Shown piece after piece: positions 20,714 to 30,384 of a stretch of DNA of 64,000 nucleotides. Positions within the stretch are counted from its first letter, which is position 1. Each line of letters opens with the position of its first letter. The stretch lies in assembly GCA_937625935.1 (NCBI GenBank), contig OW569360.1:434001-498000 (forward strand), written 5' to 3'. Both the position numbers and the translations under genes were made by a program. This DNA is from Tetramitus jugosus. Lineage: Eukaryota; Heterolobosea; Eutetramitea; Acrasida; Vahlkampfiidae. The notes under the pieces were generated by a model that was not told the origin of the DNA, did no database searches, and was given only the letters and a program-made list of their open reading frames with translations.

Positions 20714-21933
20714 AGATATTTGATCTTATTAACTGTTAATAAAGCACTGGCAAAGGAAGCTGCAAGCTTCAGTTTTAGAATCTGCTGCTTTTTGTGCTAT
20801 ACGCAATGCATCATATCCATAAACCTATAAAATCCTGGGAATCCTTTGAACTTGTTCTGTAGAATATCCAGATACTTCTAAGAACAGAGATCTATCATAA
20901 TAATCCTTTCAGTATCAGTATTTTCTGAACACTGTATCCAGTATATTGAATGTTCATCTTGGTAGTATCTGAACATCAAAATATCAGTGTCGAACGACTA
21001 CTCCAGAAAGTAGATTGATAAGCTAATAGATCCATCACTATACATTGGACACAACCCGAAAACTGGAACGTTCCATGCCATCTCCACATGCAATGATTCG
21101 TTTCAAATTAATAACCACATCACGATCTTGATTCTGATCATCGACAGTATTATCACAAGTGTCTGCAATTGAAAGATATGTCAAACAATTTCGAATGTGG
21201 GATCTGATGTCATCTTCAGATAACTGAGAATGTAATGATATCGTCTTATAATCATACCGTGTCACAAAACAATTTCCAGATGTCGTGATGCTTTGCCAGA
21301 TTCTGCCAGAAGGAAATTGCCATTATATATCATTGATAAAACAACTCAGACCTATTGAAAAGAGCAAAAACAGAAGTACAGAAGCACCACCAGTTGTAGA
21401 GCTAATTCTCTAGATGTATCTAAAAAAAGTTGCAGAATTTTTTTGACCATCAGTATCGTAAGAGGTTGCTTCATCCCAATCATTTCGAGGCGTTCAAATT
21501 ATGGAAAAGGAGGACAGAGATCTGGAAATAATAAATAAGAATCATGCACAATTTCTCAGTTTTGCTACTATCTAAGAACTTAATTGAGTACGCACATCAT
21601 TATTTGAAATTATTGGTCACGATGGAGTGTACAAACTGGCAGATCAAAAGGTTCCTATCAACCTGTATACTACTGTTACCAAAACGATTTCAGAGGAATA
21701 GTTCTCCGTTATTTGATCGCAAGTGACAACACCTAGAAGATACTACAGTACAAACAACCACATTTCTCTGTCGACGAAGAAAAGAGTCAGATCAATGCTT
21801 TAAAATCACTACATCTCAGATGTCGTTTTCATTTGGTTAGTCCAAGTCTTGTTAAAAAAAGTAGATATAGATCACAGAGCAACAGTGGCTGAATGTTTAC
21901 TGCGATTGTTGGCTACTAACCACCACCCAGCAA

Positions 21934-21981
21934 AGCGTGGATTCTCATACTCACGAACAACAGAGGTGTGTTCGTTTTTTC
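21934..21981. repeat. 48-bp block, copy 1, upstream of tRNA-Ile
   Basis: This block is identical to 28060-28107 and lies 57 bases before the first tRNA-Ile gene. One more mismatch-containing match extends 6 bases leftward (from 21928). On the minus strand it keeps the frame NEHTSVVREYENPR seen in the pseudogene near copy 2. Confidence 0.9.
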
Positions 21982-22038
21982 GTTTTCGAGGACGAGTGCC
22001 GCCATCAAGTTCGTCCAAAATGGAAAATCTAAATAGAA

Positions 22039-22111
22039 GGTCGTTTAGCTCAGTCGGTAGAGCGTTGGTCTAATAAGCCATTGGTCGCAGGTTCGATCCC
22101 TGCAACGACCA
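22039..22111 (+). tRNA. tRNA-Ile (anticodon AAT)
   Basis: The acceptor stem GGTCGTT pairs with AACGACC, with discriminator A at 22111. The D arm GCTC/GAGC, A-box TAGCTCAGTCGG and B-box GGTTCGATCCC are all present. The anticodon AAT is at 22072-22074 in the loop CTAATAA. The anticodon stem has one T-T mismatch at its base. A T-run (GTTTTTTCC) follows as a Pol III terminator. There is no intron. It is identical to the gene at 28175-28247. Confidence 0.95.
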
Positions 22112-22270
22112 TTCGTTTTTTCCTCTCTGCGTTTTGTTTCCGAATTCTTAAAATTCCTATCAGTGCTGCCACAAGGGCAACTATCAACTTATTCTGCTCA
22201 TAACCTATCAATGTCTCTTATTGTCAGACCAACAATACATCTCCACTTTGATAACAACTCTGAACTCTAT

Positions 22271-22770
22271 GGAAACGTCTATCTGAAACGAATTGGGATG
22301 TCATCGGAACGATTTTGGGAGCTCAACAACGAATAATGTTGTAACCTGAATTTGCTGGAAGCAGTCATCAAAGACAGGGACAGGTCCAGCAATTGCTCGA
22401 TCAATCGATATGAAATACTCTTAATGAGTGATCAGAATGTGTCATTTCATTGCATAGGTAAATGTCAAAGGAGACAAAATATATGAGTTTGTGGATGAAT
22501 TCAACAAGACTGGAAAGATTTCACACACCGCGGCTCCCACCAAGAGAGGAATGGACTCGGAGAAGAAACTGGCGGCACACACGACAAAGCTTTGAGATAG
22601 CCAAAATGATTGGCGAGGTCTACTTGAACCAAAGGTTTAGCCATTACTTCAGTCCCGGTAAGTTTATCTCCATTGATGAAGGACTGATCGAATTTACCGG
22701 TAGGTATTATTAGAAGCATTTTATTCCCACAAACCTGCTGGAGAAGGTATTATGGATACTGAATGTGCCT
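22271..22770 (+). pseudogene. Decayed piggyBac-like transposase fragment
   Basis: Pieces in different frames recall piggyBac (DDE_Tnp_1_7) transposases: GNVYLKRIGMSSERFWEL from about 22271, then NQRFSHYFSPGKFISIDEGL followed by IEFTGRYY at about 22630-22710. The motif SIDE-x-x-x-x-F-x-GR carries the first catalytic Asp and its usual surroundings. A TAG stop interrupts directly after GRYY, and the frame changes at least once upstream. It is therefore a remnant, not an active gene. The rest of the DDE domain was not found within the window. Confidence 0.6.
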
Positions 22771-23442
22771 ATCGCTTTCATCGTAAATTATTGGATGTAA
22801 GACACAATAATCAACAAATTACTTTTGAGAAAATGTGTGTTTATGAATAAATGATTGTATTTTGATAGTAATTGTTAAGTAATTATATATTGGCGAATTC
22901 CTTCACTATGAATGGTCTTGTGGACACGTATGTCCTTCGGCCAATTTTCAGCACATTTCTGAGTATAATTTGCATGAAGTTGTAAGAGATATGTATGCTG
23001 GTTGACTCCCCAGCATGAATCCCACAGAATTCGACAAATACTCTGAATCCTACTAGACAAAGTTGAAGTTTACTGTTTGCAGCATCTCAGATTCCGGAGC
23101 ATTGCAAATACTGGTGCGCATTCTGCTTGGATAGATAAATTAAAATATAATCTGGATCATTATCACTCTCAGTTCCAGAGATCACAAATTTGGTGTTGCC
23201 CTGAACTTTCTCTCTTCCTTGCAGATTTCTCAAGTGTGTTATAATTGTGGCGTCCAGCGTCCAACCCTTGTTTGGAAGTATCTTGAACCTTCAGCGTCCA
23301 TTTTTTTAATTTGTAATCAAAAAGAAAGCAAAGGGAGAGGAGCGAAACACCGAGAGCTGAGAACGGACACACTCGACAACCCAAATACAAATGCAACGGT
23401 ACAATAAATCACTTCTTCTATGAGAAGAAAGGATTAGAGAAT
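22771..23442. other. Non-coding segment before the unknown island gene
   Basis: About 670 bases. A good acceptor (CTTCCTTGCAG) near 23224 is followed by a short frame with VCYNCGVQRPTLVWKYLEP ending at 23407, which may be an exon or a relic. A minus-strand frame at 22875-23060 begins with TTG and shows no motif. Nothing else is recognisable. Confidence 0.35.
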
Positions 23443-26400
23443 ATGTTGAAAGACATAAAGTGCAAGGAATGCATTGACGCTACTCCAATACCTGAGAAGA
23501 TTGGAAAATTATACGAATTATGCATTTGCGGTACATGGTTTGCCTACCAGCACCGAGCGAAGCATTTAGACAAGTGTGACGTAGTAAATAATCGGATTGA
23601 CACTCAGAGCAATGTATTGAATCAGCAATCTCAAAGCAATGTCCAGAATAATAGTATGACAGTGCCTCAGACGCCTGCTACATTGCAAAACACTACTACG
23701 AGTAATACAGCAGCATCTGTTAGTGCACAGAGTATCACTACTGGTGCTCGTAATGCATCGTCTGGCACAACCGTTGCTTTGAAAGATATTCCACTTATTA
23801 CGAGTGATCTGAACAAAATTGTTGTTAACACATCTTATAAGAATCAGAACAGGAATTATCTAGGTCAAATCGATAATACTCAATTACGACGGAGCAGAAT
23901 TAACGATTATTTAATAGCACTGCAGAAGTACACCAAGTGCAAAAATATTGACAGAATTATTCTTGAAACAGATATCTGCAAGAATGCTTTAGACGCCATG
24001 AATAGAAAGTCGTACCATGAAGGCGTCGTAGATGGAATTAATCTGATTAAGCAACATCTGGAGTCGGTATCTGATCTAGCAGCATCACTGATGACTGGTG
24101 CAGCATTCAACAGGTTGATTCATCTGATTACATACACACATACAGAAAAAGTGAATATGGATGAAGAAGAGTTAAAGAAACATGTTGAAGAGACAAAGGA
24201 GTCTCTGCATAAGTACTGGTATGGTTCACAGATTACTCTTGAGAGATCTGATAAGATACAGTCTCTACTTGATAATATTCCGTTGCAGGAGAAACTACTG
24301 TCTCTAATCGAGTCACATGGTGGGTATAAGAGTGTAATTGAGAAGAAAAAGTTGACTGCTGTTGCTAGAGAACTACATGAATGGTGTAAAAGACAAAGTG
24401 ACGTAAACACAGCAAATCTGTCAGACGTTTTTTCTGGTACCGCTGCTGGTAACGTTATTAAGGAATTATGTATCTTCAGAGCTGAGACGTCAGTGACAAG
24501 CAACATCAGACTAAGATCGACAAGAGCTCAGCTGGTAGATAGATACGGAGAGAAGCATAAGATATTCAAACTCAGTGATTCTCTGGAGATCAATGCACAA
24601 TCTAGATGTTATATTGTAGGTCAAGAAAGTCTTGATGATCTACCATCAGTAGTGAAGGAAGAGGAGGGAAGACTCTTTGTCTATTGGGGCGACCAGAAGC
24701 TAGATCTATTTACTTTAGCATGTGACAGAAGGTACTCCTATGTTGGAAATCTGGTGGAACAACCTAATGCAACAGGACGCTCAGTGTTAGTCAGGCATAT
24801 AGATAAACGTGTAGCATCCGCTATTCGTATGTATAGAATGTATGAACGCGATCTATGGCTTGATATTGAGAAGGGATCAACTATATTTTTGGATATGACT
24901 ACATGGTTGGATGGGTCCAAAGTTGATAAGAGCGGCAGAAGTGATACTTGCATGCAGCTGATAGCAGATCCTAGATATATGAAGACAGATGATAAACAGA
25001 AAGCTGTTATAAGAAGTCCTATTTCAGTAGGTATGACCTGGGAGAGCGAGACAACTATTATTATTACATCATTATGCGCAGTACTCGTTCAAGATATGAT
25101 TAACTTGAGTACCTTTAAGTGGACGCATCCAGATGGATTTACTGTCACTTTTACCAGAGTGTCATAGACAGTTTTTCAACGGCTTGACGCCACAAGTACT
25201 CGGAGTATCTGTTGCGTTGGGGAAGCAGCACCTTGCTACCACAGCAATTCAGAAGTATAGACAAGACAATAAGTCACTTGATATTTCTGTGGATGAAACA
25301 GAGATCACCTGCATCATGAATGAAGTTGAGCACAAATTAGAGCTAGCTACAGTTATATCGAAATTGTCTGAAGTGGATAATGATGAACGCTTGCTTGATG
25401 TATTGTATATACTTGTATATATCCACTGCAACAGAGCAAATTTAACATTGAAAGACTTTGGACCTTATACTGTTCAGCGATGCTCCGCACGCTATTGCAG
25501 GTCTCAACGACAGATTGTACAATCTATTCTGTATGGAGCAGGGAGGCAACAAGGTGATGGTTACTGATCGAACATTTGAATTGTTAGGTCTGGCAAGATC
25601 AGATATGAATCATAGTGATAAAAGAGAGTCTATACTCCGATCATTTGAGATCTATTTTGGACAGAAGCAGATTGAGACAGGACCTGTTGATACAAATACT
25701 ACGCAAGCTCCTCAGCCCTCTGAAGCATTTCAGAAAGCACTTGAAGAGCATAATACTCGATCTCAAATGGATATAGATGATAAATACGTACTTGAAATTG
25801 TCTCCAAGACCATTGATATACCAGCCACAATTACAGAAGTATCACAGAGTAATTCATTGTTACATACGAGTGACGAGGATGATGTGATCATGAGTGAGAG
25901 TACTCCGGAGAGAATCAATCCATCTCAGCAATCGAGTGATGCTAACCAATCTACATCCACCAATCCACAATTTGCAGTGCAAGAGTCAGTTGGGAATTTA
26001 ATGTGGATCTTGTTATTAATGCAATGGCTAATCAGACTATGTTCTATGTCAGAAGAAAAGAGAACAAAGAAAGAGCAGTACAGATTTCATATGGTAACTT
26101 TTCTGCTATTTGTTCTGTGCACAGATAGATATGGAGCAAAGATTATGACGAATTATTTGCATGACATCGGGATACATATGCCAAATTTGTTTGAGAAAAT
26201 AGCATTTGCAGCTGTGAATGGTGACATGTTTGAAGAGTGTTTTGCAGAGCTTAAGGTGTTTATGAGAACATCTTGTCACCGAAAGCTAGAAGCAGAGATC
26301 GCATGTTTTATCAAGAGAAACAAGATGGATCACTACTATATGATTCATCCATCTCAGAAGAGAAGGAAATCGAATAGTAGAATCAAAAAGTTACTTGATG

Positions 26401-27104
26401 AGATGCAAATCTGCAATATACTATTGACTCAGACATTTCTCAACTCCAAGTACAAGGATATGATTGATGCCAAGATATCTCAGATGAAGAAGGATCCAGA
26501 GTATGCAGATAGGTTTGTGCAAGTTGGATCTGGGATATTATTGAATTTCACAGGTGATATTGGATCACCAGTGTATTTACCATCACGTCCAATGCTTGTA
26601 GAGAAGGAGATCACTATTGCGGGAAAGATGTGTAAGCGCCATGGATGCGACTCTGTAGCTAAATCCAAGCTTTGTGATTATTGTGCTGATTGTTGTATTG
26701 GATATTTTGAATGCAGGCCAGAAGGTAAGCTTTGCAGTCCGCATCTGAAGACCAACAAAGAAAGAGATGCTGCGAACAGATCAATAGCTGCTGGCAAAAG
26801 CGAATTTACTGAAGGAAGTGTTCCTATGAAGAATCGAGCGACTAAATGTGTCAATAAGTCAATATCGGGTTCATCCTCTGGATCTGGCGATTCTGATAAG
26901 CAATCTACACATGCAGTTAATAGTACAGTTTCTATCAAATATGCTAATAAGCAAATTGGGAGAGGCGTTATCCTAAAGTTTGAGAAGGATAGAAGGGATC
27001 AATACTATGTCAAAATAACAGATCTGCAAGCTACTTCCAGTAGAAAACCGTTTGAGAAAGACGGCAGCTATTGGTTGAAATATAACAATCTGACAGTGGA
27101 TTGA
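23443..27104 (+). CDS. Unrecognised large protein with N- and C-terminal Cys/His clusters (three exons)
   Basis: Three overlapping frames join into one product of about 1178 residues if introns 25081-25132 (52 nt) and 25405-25477 (73 nt) are removed; both have GT-AG ends and lengths typical of this window. Without splicing the frames overlap with +1 shifts. The N-terminus has CKEC, then CICGTWFAYQHRAKHLDKC, a possible zinc site. A Gln/Thr/Ser-rich linker follows. A long alpha-rich centre (about 110-900) has no motif I know. Near residue 1030 a second cluster occurs (CKRHGCDSVAKSKLCDYCAD, then CC and CSPH). The last 50 residues look like a small beta fold (IGRGVILKFEKDRRDQYYVK). It lies between direct tRNA repeats beside transposon remnants, so a mobile-element or viral origin is possible but unproven. 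TTA and ATA codons are used freely, unlike the adenylate kinase gene, though also as in the SHOC1-like gene. Confidence 0.55.
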
Positions 27105-27493
27105 CGGATCTGTTAATTTTCATGACTGACATGTTTTCGGCGTGCAGCAGTTGCTTGAGGGAGCTTGTGAGTTGTCATTGTTTTTTGGAAATATTAATGT
27201 AAAACTTTGTACCCATAATATTAATTTTACTTTCAGCGATATATGTTATAACTGCGCGACACGACAAGCGTCTTGGGACCCAAGTCATCTGTCATGTCAG
27301 GCACTGACAAGTGATGTATGATATTGATGTATGACAGCACAGATTAGTGTGACACTCCTTAGTCTGTGCTGTAGTCTTTCACTGATAGATGTCTCCAGGA
27401 GAGGCAAGAAGGAGGAGCTCGATTATAGGACACATGAGTTGGCCATTACCTTGTCCAGAATAGCTTTAGACTAGAAATACTTTTTGGCTTTAA
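27105..27493. other. Spacer with a possible small exon
   Basis: About 390 bases after the unknown gene. GTGAGT near 27165 and TTTACTTTCAG near 27237 look like a splice pair. The following bases read CYNCATRQASWDPSHLSC in one frame and recall the CYNCG stretch near 23234. I could not link them to a gene. Confidence 0.3.
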
Positions 27494-28105
27494 CTACAGT
27501 GATTTTGTTTTCCTCTGGTAATCCGGTTGCCGGAAGCCATTTCTTTTAACACACTGACTTGGTGGCGCAGGTCGTCCACCTTGGTACATCTTGGTCAGCC
27601 TCTTGCTGACAGGAGCACGTGGGCGTGGAAGAAAGCTTCGGCATACGTTTCAGACTCCATCTCAACAAAGGCAGTGTTGTGCTTCTTGAGCACATTCTTG
27701 ACCTTTGTTTTCCCGAGCATGGCCTTGATGTCGTCCTACGTCTTACCTTTGACTCCGTGGAGGACGACCTTCTTTGGCACAATCAACGTTGTGCTTGAGT
27801 GCTGCCTTGCAGCCACTCATCTTCTTGTTGCGGTTGAAGGATTCAACAAATGGATAAATGTTGTCATCAACAACAGTTACCCAAGCAACAAACCTCTTGG
27901 GGCCCTTCTTGATGACTTGGACCCTGGTGAGCAAATCACCAAAATCCAAGCCAATCTTCTTGGCCAAGGCAGCTTTTGGAGAGTCATCGCACTTTCCAGT
28001 GATGATGACCTCCTGGCTGCTTGGAGCAGTTCCTCTTGGTGCTGTGGTCCACACAGCATAGCGTGGATTCTCATACTCACGAACAACAGAGGTGTGTTCG
28101 TTTTT
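27494..28105 (-). pseudogene. Broken RRM-like gene remnant
   Basis: On the minus strand a conserved-looking protein is interrupted. It reads REYENPRYAVWTTAPRGT, then SSQEVIITGKCDDSPKAALA and KRFVAWVTVVDDNIYPFVE, shifts frame near 27780, continues with an RRM-like segment (VVLHGVKGKT, stop, DDIKAMLGKTKVKNVLKKHN, TAFVEMESETYAEAFFH), shifts again near 27605 and ends with LTKMYQGGRPAPPSQ. At least two frameshifts and one in-frame TAG are present, and no ATG opens it. The parental gene is probably an RNA-binding protein elsewhere in the genome. Confidence 0.6.
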
Positions 28106-28107
28106 TC
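28060..28107. repeat. 48-bp block, copy 2, upstream of second tRNA-Ile
   Basis: Identical to 21934-21981 and in the same orientation and order relative to its tRNA-Ile gene, here 67 bases upstream. It forms the 5' end of the RRM-like pseudogene on the minus strand. Confidence 0.9.
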
Positions 28108-28174
28108 ATCGGCGTTTTTTGTGTTTCACCAATTTTTTCAAGTTCGTCCTAAAACCGAAATTCTAAAAATAGAA

Positions 28175-28247
28175 GGTCGTTTAGCTCAGTCGGTAGAGCG
28201 TTGGTCTAATAAGCCATTGGTCGCAGGTTCGATCCCTGCAACGACCA
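28175..28247 (+). tRNA. tRNA-Ile (anticodon AAT), second copy
   Basis: All 73 bases are identical to the gene at 22039-22111, including anticodon AAT (28208-28210), A-box and B-box. The downstream GTTTTATTTC supplies only a weak T-run. It lies 63 bases before the start of the next protein gene. Confidence 0.95.
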
Positions 28248-28310
28248 TTCGTTTTATTTCTCGATGGCCGCGGCTACAGCTCGAAATAAAAGGATCTTTA
28301 AAGATTACCA

Positions 28311-28919
28311 ATGGCCACAACGCAAGAGTACATGAACGCGACTCAATCTGAGCTCGTTTCAATACTCTACAGTCTCCAAAGTCACTGGAACATTCTGGAG
28401 GAGGAACTCATTGAGATAAACAAGGACATTGTTCATATACGAGAATGCTTGGCAAAGTATGGTGAGCATTTTCGAACGCCGTTGGAGTACCTCAAAGACC
28501 TGAAGAGAGAAAAGAAGGAAGTCATGAAGAAGATTATTGAGAATATGGACAATTTTGAGATGCATGTTCGAGGAGGTAGATCACTGGTTCAGGATCTCAA
28601 TCGACAAAAGGTCGAACAAATGAATGAGAATGCCACACAACAAACGACACCTTCCACTGGTTTCCTACCTCAAACTTCTCGACCCAACCGGGTCATCAAT
28701 CCTCTGAACCGAAGCAGAGAAGCGTTTAGGCGTGCACCCACTGATGTTCTCTCTTCGTCAGCTCGAGTGGAGAATGCTGTTTTCGTTACGACCACTCCTC
28801 ACGCCACAACACCTCAGTACAAACTCATCACCAAGAATCCCATTCCAACATCATCATCAGACACATACACGAAAACCAATGTGAACAAAATACGTTCCGA
28901 AGAACAAGCGGGATTCTAA
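28311..28919 (+). CDS. Hypothetical coiled-coil protein
   Basis: A single exon encodes 202 residues. Residues 10-95 form a continuous helical, probably coiled-coil region (SILYSLQSHWNILEEELIEI, LKDLKREKKEVMKKIIENMD). The rest is Thr/Pro/Asn/Ser-rich and likely disordered. I do not recognise a family; the pattern of one helical half and one disordered tail resembles small adaptor or complex subunits. ATG 28311 follows GATTACCA. Confidence 0.6.
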   Translation: MATTQEYMNATQSELVSILYSLQSHWNILEEELIEINKDIVHIRECLAKYGEHFRTPLEYLKDLKREKKEVMKKIIENMDNFEMHVRGGRSLVQDLNRQKVEQMNENATQQTTPSTGFLPQTSRPNRVINPLNRSREAFRRAPTDVLSSSARVENAVFVTTTPHATTPQYKLITKNPIPTSSSDTYTKTNVNKIRSEEQAGF

Positions 28920-29024
28920 GGTTGAAAGACATTGACAATTTTTTTGCCAGAACAAGTTGTAGTTGAGCTCCCCACGGAACTTGCCACTTTAGCCAAACAA
29001 AAAACCAAAAATCAAACAAACACA

Positions 29025-30185
29025 ATGAAACGAAGCAAATCAACCACAACAACAATAAACAACAACAAATCTAGGACAGCAACCTACTCCTCAATAATTG
29101 TGTGGTTGATTGTAGTCACGTTGCTCGTCACATGTACTTTTTCAATTGTCGTTTCTGCATCTCCTGTGTCATCATCATCATCACCCATTGAAAATTATCT
29201 CGTAATGGACAATGATGACTACAGTAGTCGTCATCATAATAGTATGGAATCACAGGAGGACATGTTAAGGCGACATTATCAATCATTATCATTACAAAAG
29301 AAGAAGAAGAAAAACAACCATGTGGATGATGAGAAGGAGGAGGAGGACGATCGAGCATATATGGATATGGGAAGTAGTAGTCATAGTCATCATGTTCATC
29401 ATATCATGAAAACAATGACGACTACAATGACGATGATGAACCTTGCAGTTGAACAGAACATGTCATTGATTCAAGATGATACAGTGTTGGTTGTCGTAGT
29501 GGAAGAAGATGTGAATAAGAAGCATGACAAGAAAACTCTGAACGAAACAATGATGACGGAACGGGAATTGACGATGCAAACGTTGAATCAAACGAGTTGT
29601 CATGAATTGTCGGTTGATTATTTGAATTGTACGTTGGATCAACAATGCATCATGGGTATGACCTATGAAGCACAGTGTCAAGTGATTCATGAGTCTTTTA
29701 ACAGGAGTAGTGGTAGTAGTAGTAATAACAATGGAACGAATTACTTGAATTTTGAGTGCTTGGGCAATCAAACGTTCACAAAAAGCTATCAATGTCATTA
29801 TTGTTGGCAATTGAAGGAGAATGAGCACTATACTTGTTCTCCTGTGGAACCGTACTACAAGAAGCAGTGCACTCAGAGTGGAACAAAAGCTTACTTGTCA
29901 GTTTGTCAAGTGCATGACCATGTGTTGTGTTTGGGTCAGCGCACATTTATAAAGTCGAAAACTTGTAACTTTACAACGGGCTACAGATGGACAAGTGCAG
30001 TATTGTATAGTGTGTTTCTCGGAGGATTTGGTGCAGATCGGTTCTATCTGGGTGATGTAGGATATGGATTCTTTAAGCTGTTCTCGTTTGGAGGATTGGG
30101 TATCTGGACGTTGGTGGACGCATTGCTGTTGCTTGTGGGATACCGAGGTCCAAACGATGGTTCTCTATTCTTTAGTGAGCCATGA
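29025..30185 (+). CDS. TM2-domain membrane protein (TM2D3-like)
   Basis: The product from ATG 29025 has 386 residues. A signal-anchor helix ([20 protein letters not shown]) comes first. A long luminal part follows with Ser/His/Met tracts and a Cys-rich segment of about 12 cysteines with N-glycosylation sites ([28 protein letters not shown]). The C-terminus is a TM2 domain: two helices separated by the DRF turn ([20 protein letters not shown], then [19 protein letters not shown]). TM2D proteins are linked to Notch and endolysosomal functions in animals; their role in amoebae is not known. An upstream in-frame start exists at a non-ATG codon and was not used. Confidence 0.85.
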   Translation: MKRSKSTTTTINNNKSRTATYSSIIVWLIVVTLLVTCTFSIVVSASPVSSSSSPIENYLVMDNDDYSSRHHNSMESQEDMLRRHYQSLSLQKKKKKNNHVDDEKEEEDDRAYMDMGSSSHSHHVHHIMKTMTTTMTMMNLAVEQNMSLIQDDTVLVVVVEEDVNKKHDKKTLNETMMTERELTMQTLNQTSCHELSVDYLNCTLDQQCIMGMTYEAQCQVIHESFNRSSGSSSNNNGTNYLNFECLGNQTFTKSYQCHYCWQLKENEHYTCSPVEPYYKKQCTQSGTKAYLSVCQVHDHVLCLGQRTFIKSKTCNFTTGYRWTSAVLYSVFLGGFGADRFYLGDVGYGFFKLFSFGGLGIWTLVDALLLLVGYRGPNDGSLFFSEP

Positions 30186-30384
30186 TGTGTGAAGAACCCA
30201 TACACATAAATTATTTATTCGCACTTGGTTCTCTTCTTGAGCACTTCTCTTTTCTGGTCTAGTGGGAGGATGGGAGAGGGATCATCTCTCACTCCCCTGT
30301 CGAATGTCACTCGTTCCGGTTTGGTTAAAACTTCCCAAAAACTACCGCAAATGGTTCTAAAAAAGAAAAGGTGAGACAACACTC

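Larger units (their letters stand above)
20074..22038. other. Gene-poor AT-rich segment
   Basis: Nearly 2 kb with no gene I can support. The plus-strand segment 20094-20214 reads like a C-terminal exon (SFLTSFGWDRERLQLRQLMS) perhaps belonging to the F-box gene. Minus-strand frames at 20186-20383 and 21038-21265 start with non-ATG or weak ATG codons and look random. It contains a MITE-like element (20524-20713) and, at the right end, a 48-bp block shared with the region before the second tRNA-Ile. Confidence 0.5.

Noticed and set aside
22875-23060. Minus-strand frame near the piggyBac remnant
   Set aside because: Starts with TTG, no recognisable motif, likely chance.
25133-25567. Separate small gene between the two large frames of the unknown gene
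   Set aside because: Its ends overlap both neighbours and two typical introns connect all three into one continuous product.
22039-28247. tRNA repeats as attachment sites of a tyrosine-recombinase element
   Set aside because: No integrase of any type is visible between them, and the tRNAs are complete genes, so a duplication is simpler.
27527-28351. Plus-strand frame of 274 codons spanning the second tRNA-Ile
   Set aside because: It runs through a tRNA gene and opposite a pseudogene whose minus-strand frames are clearly protein-like.
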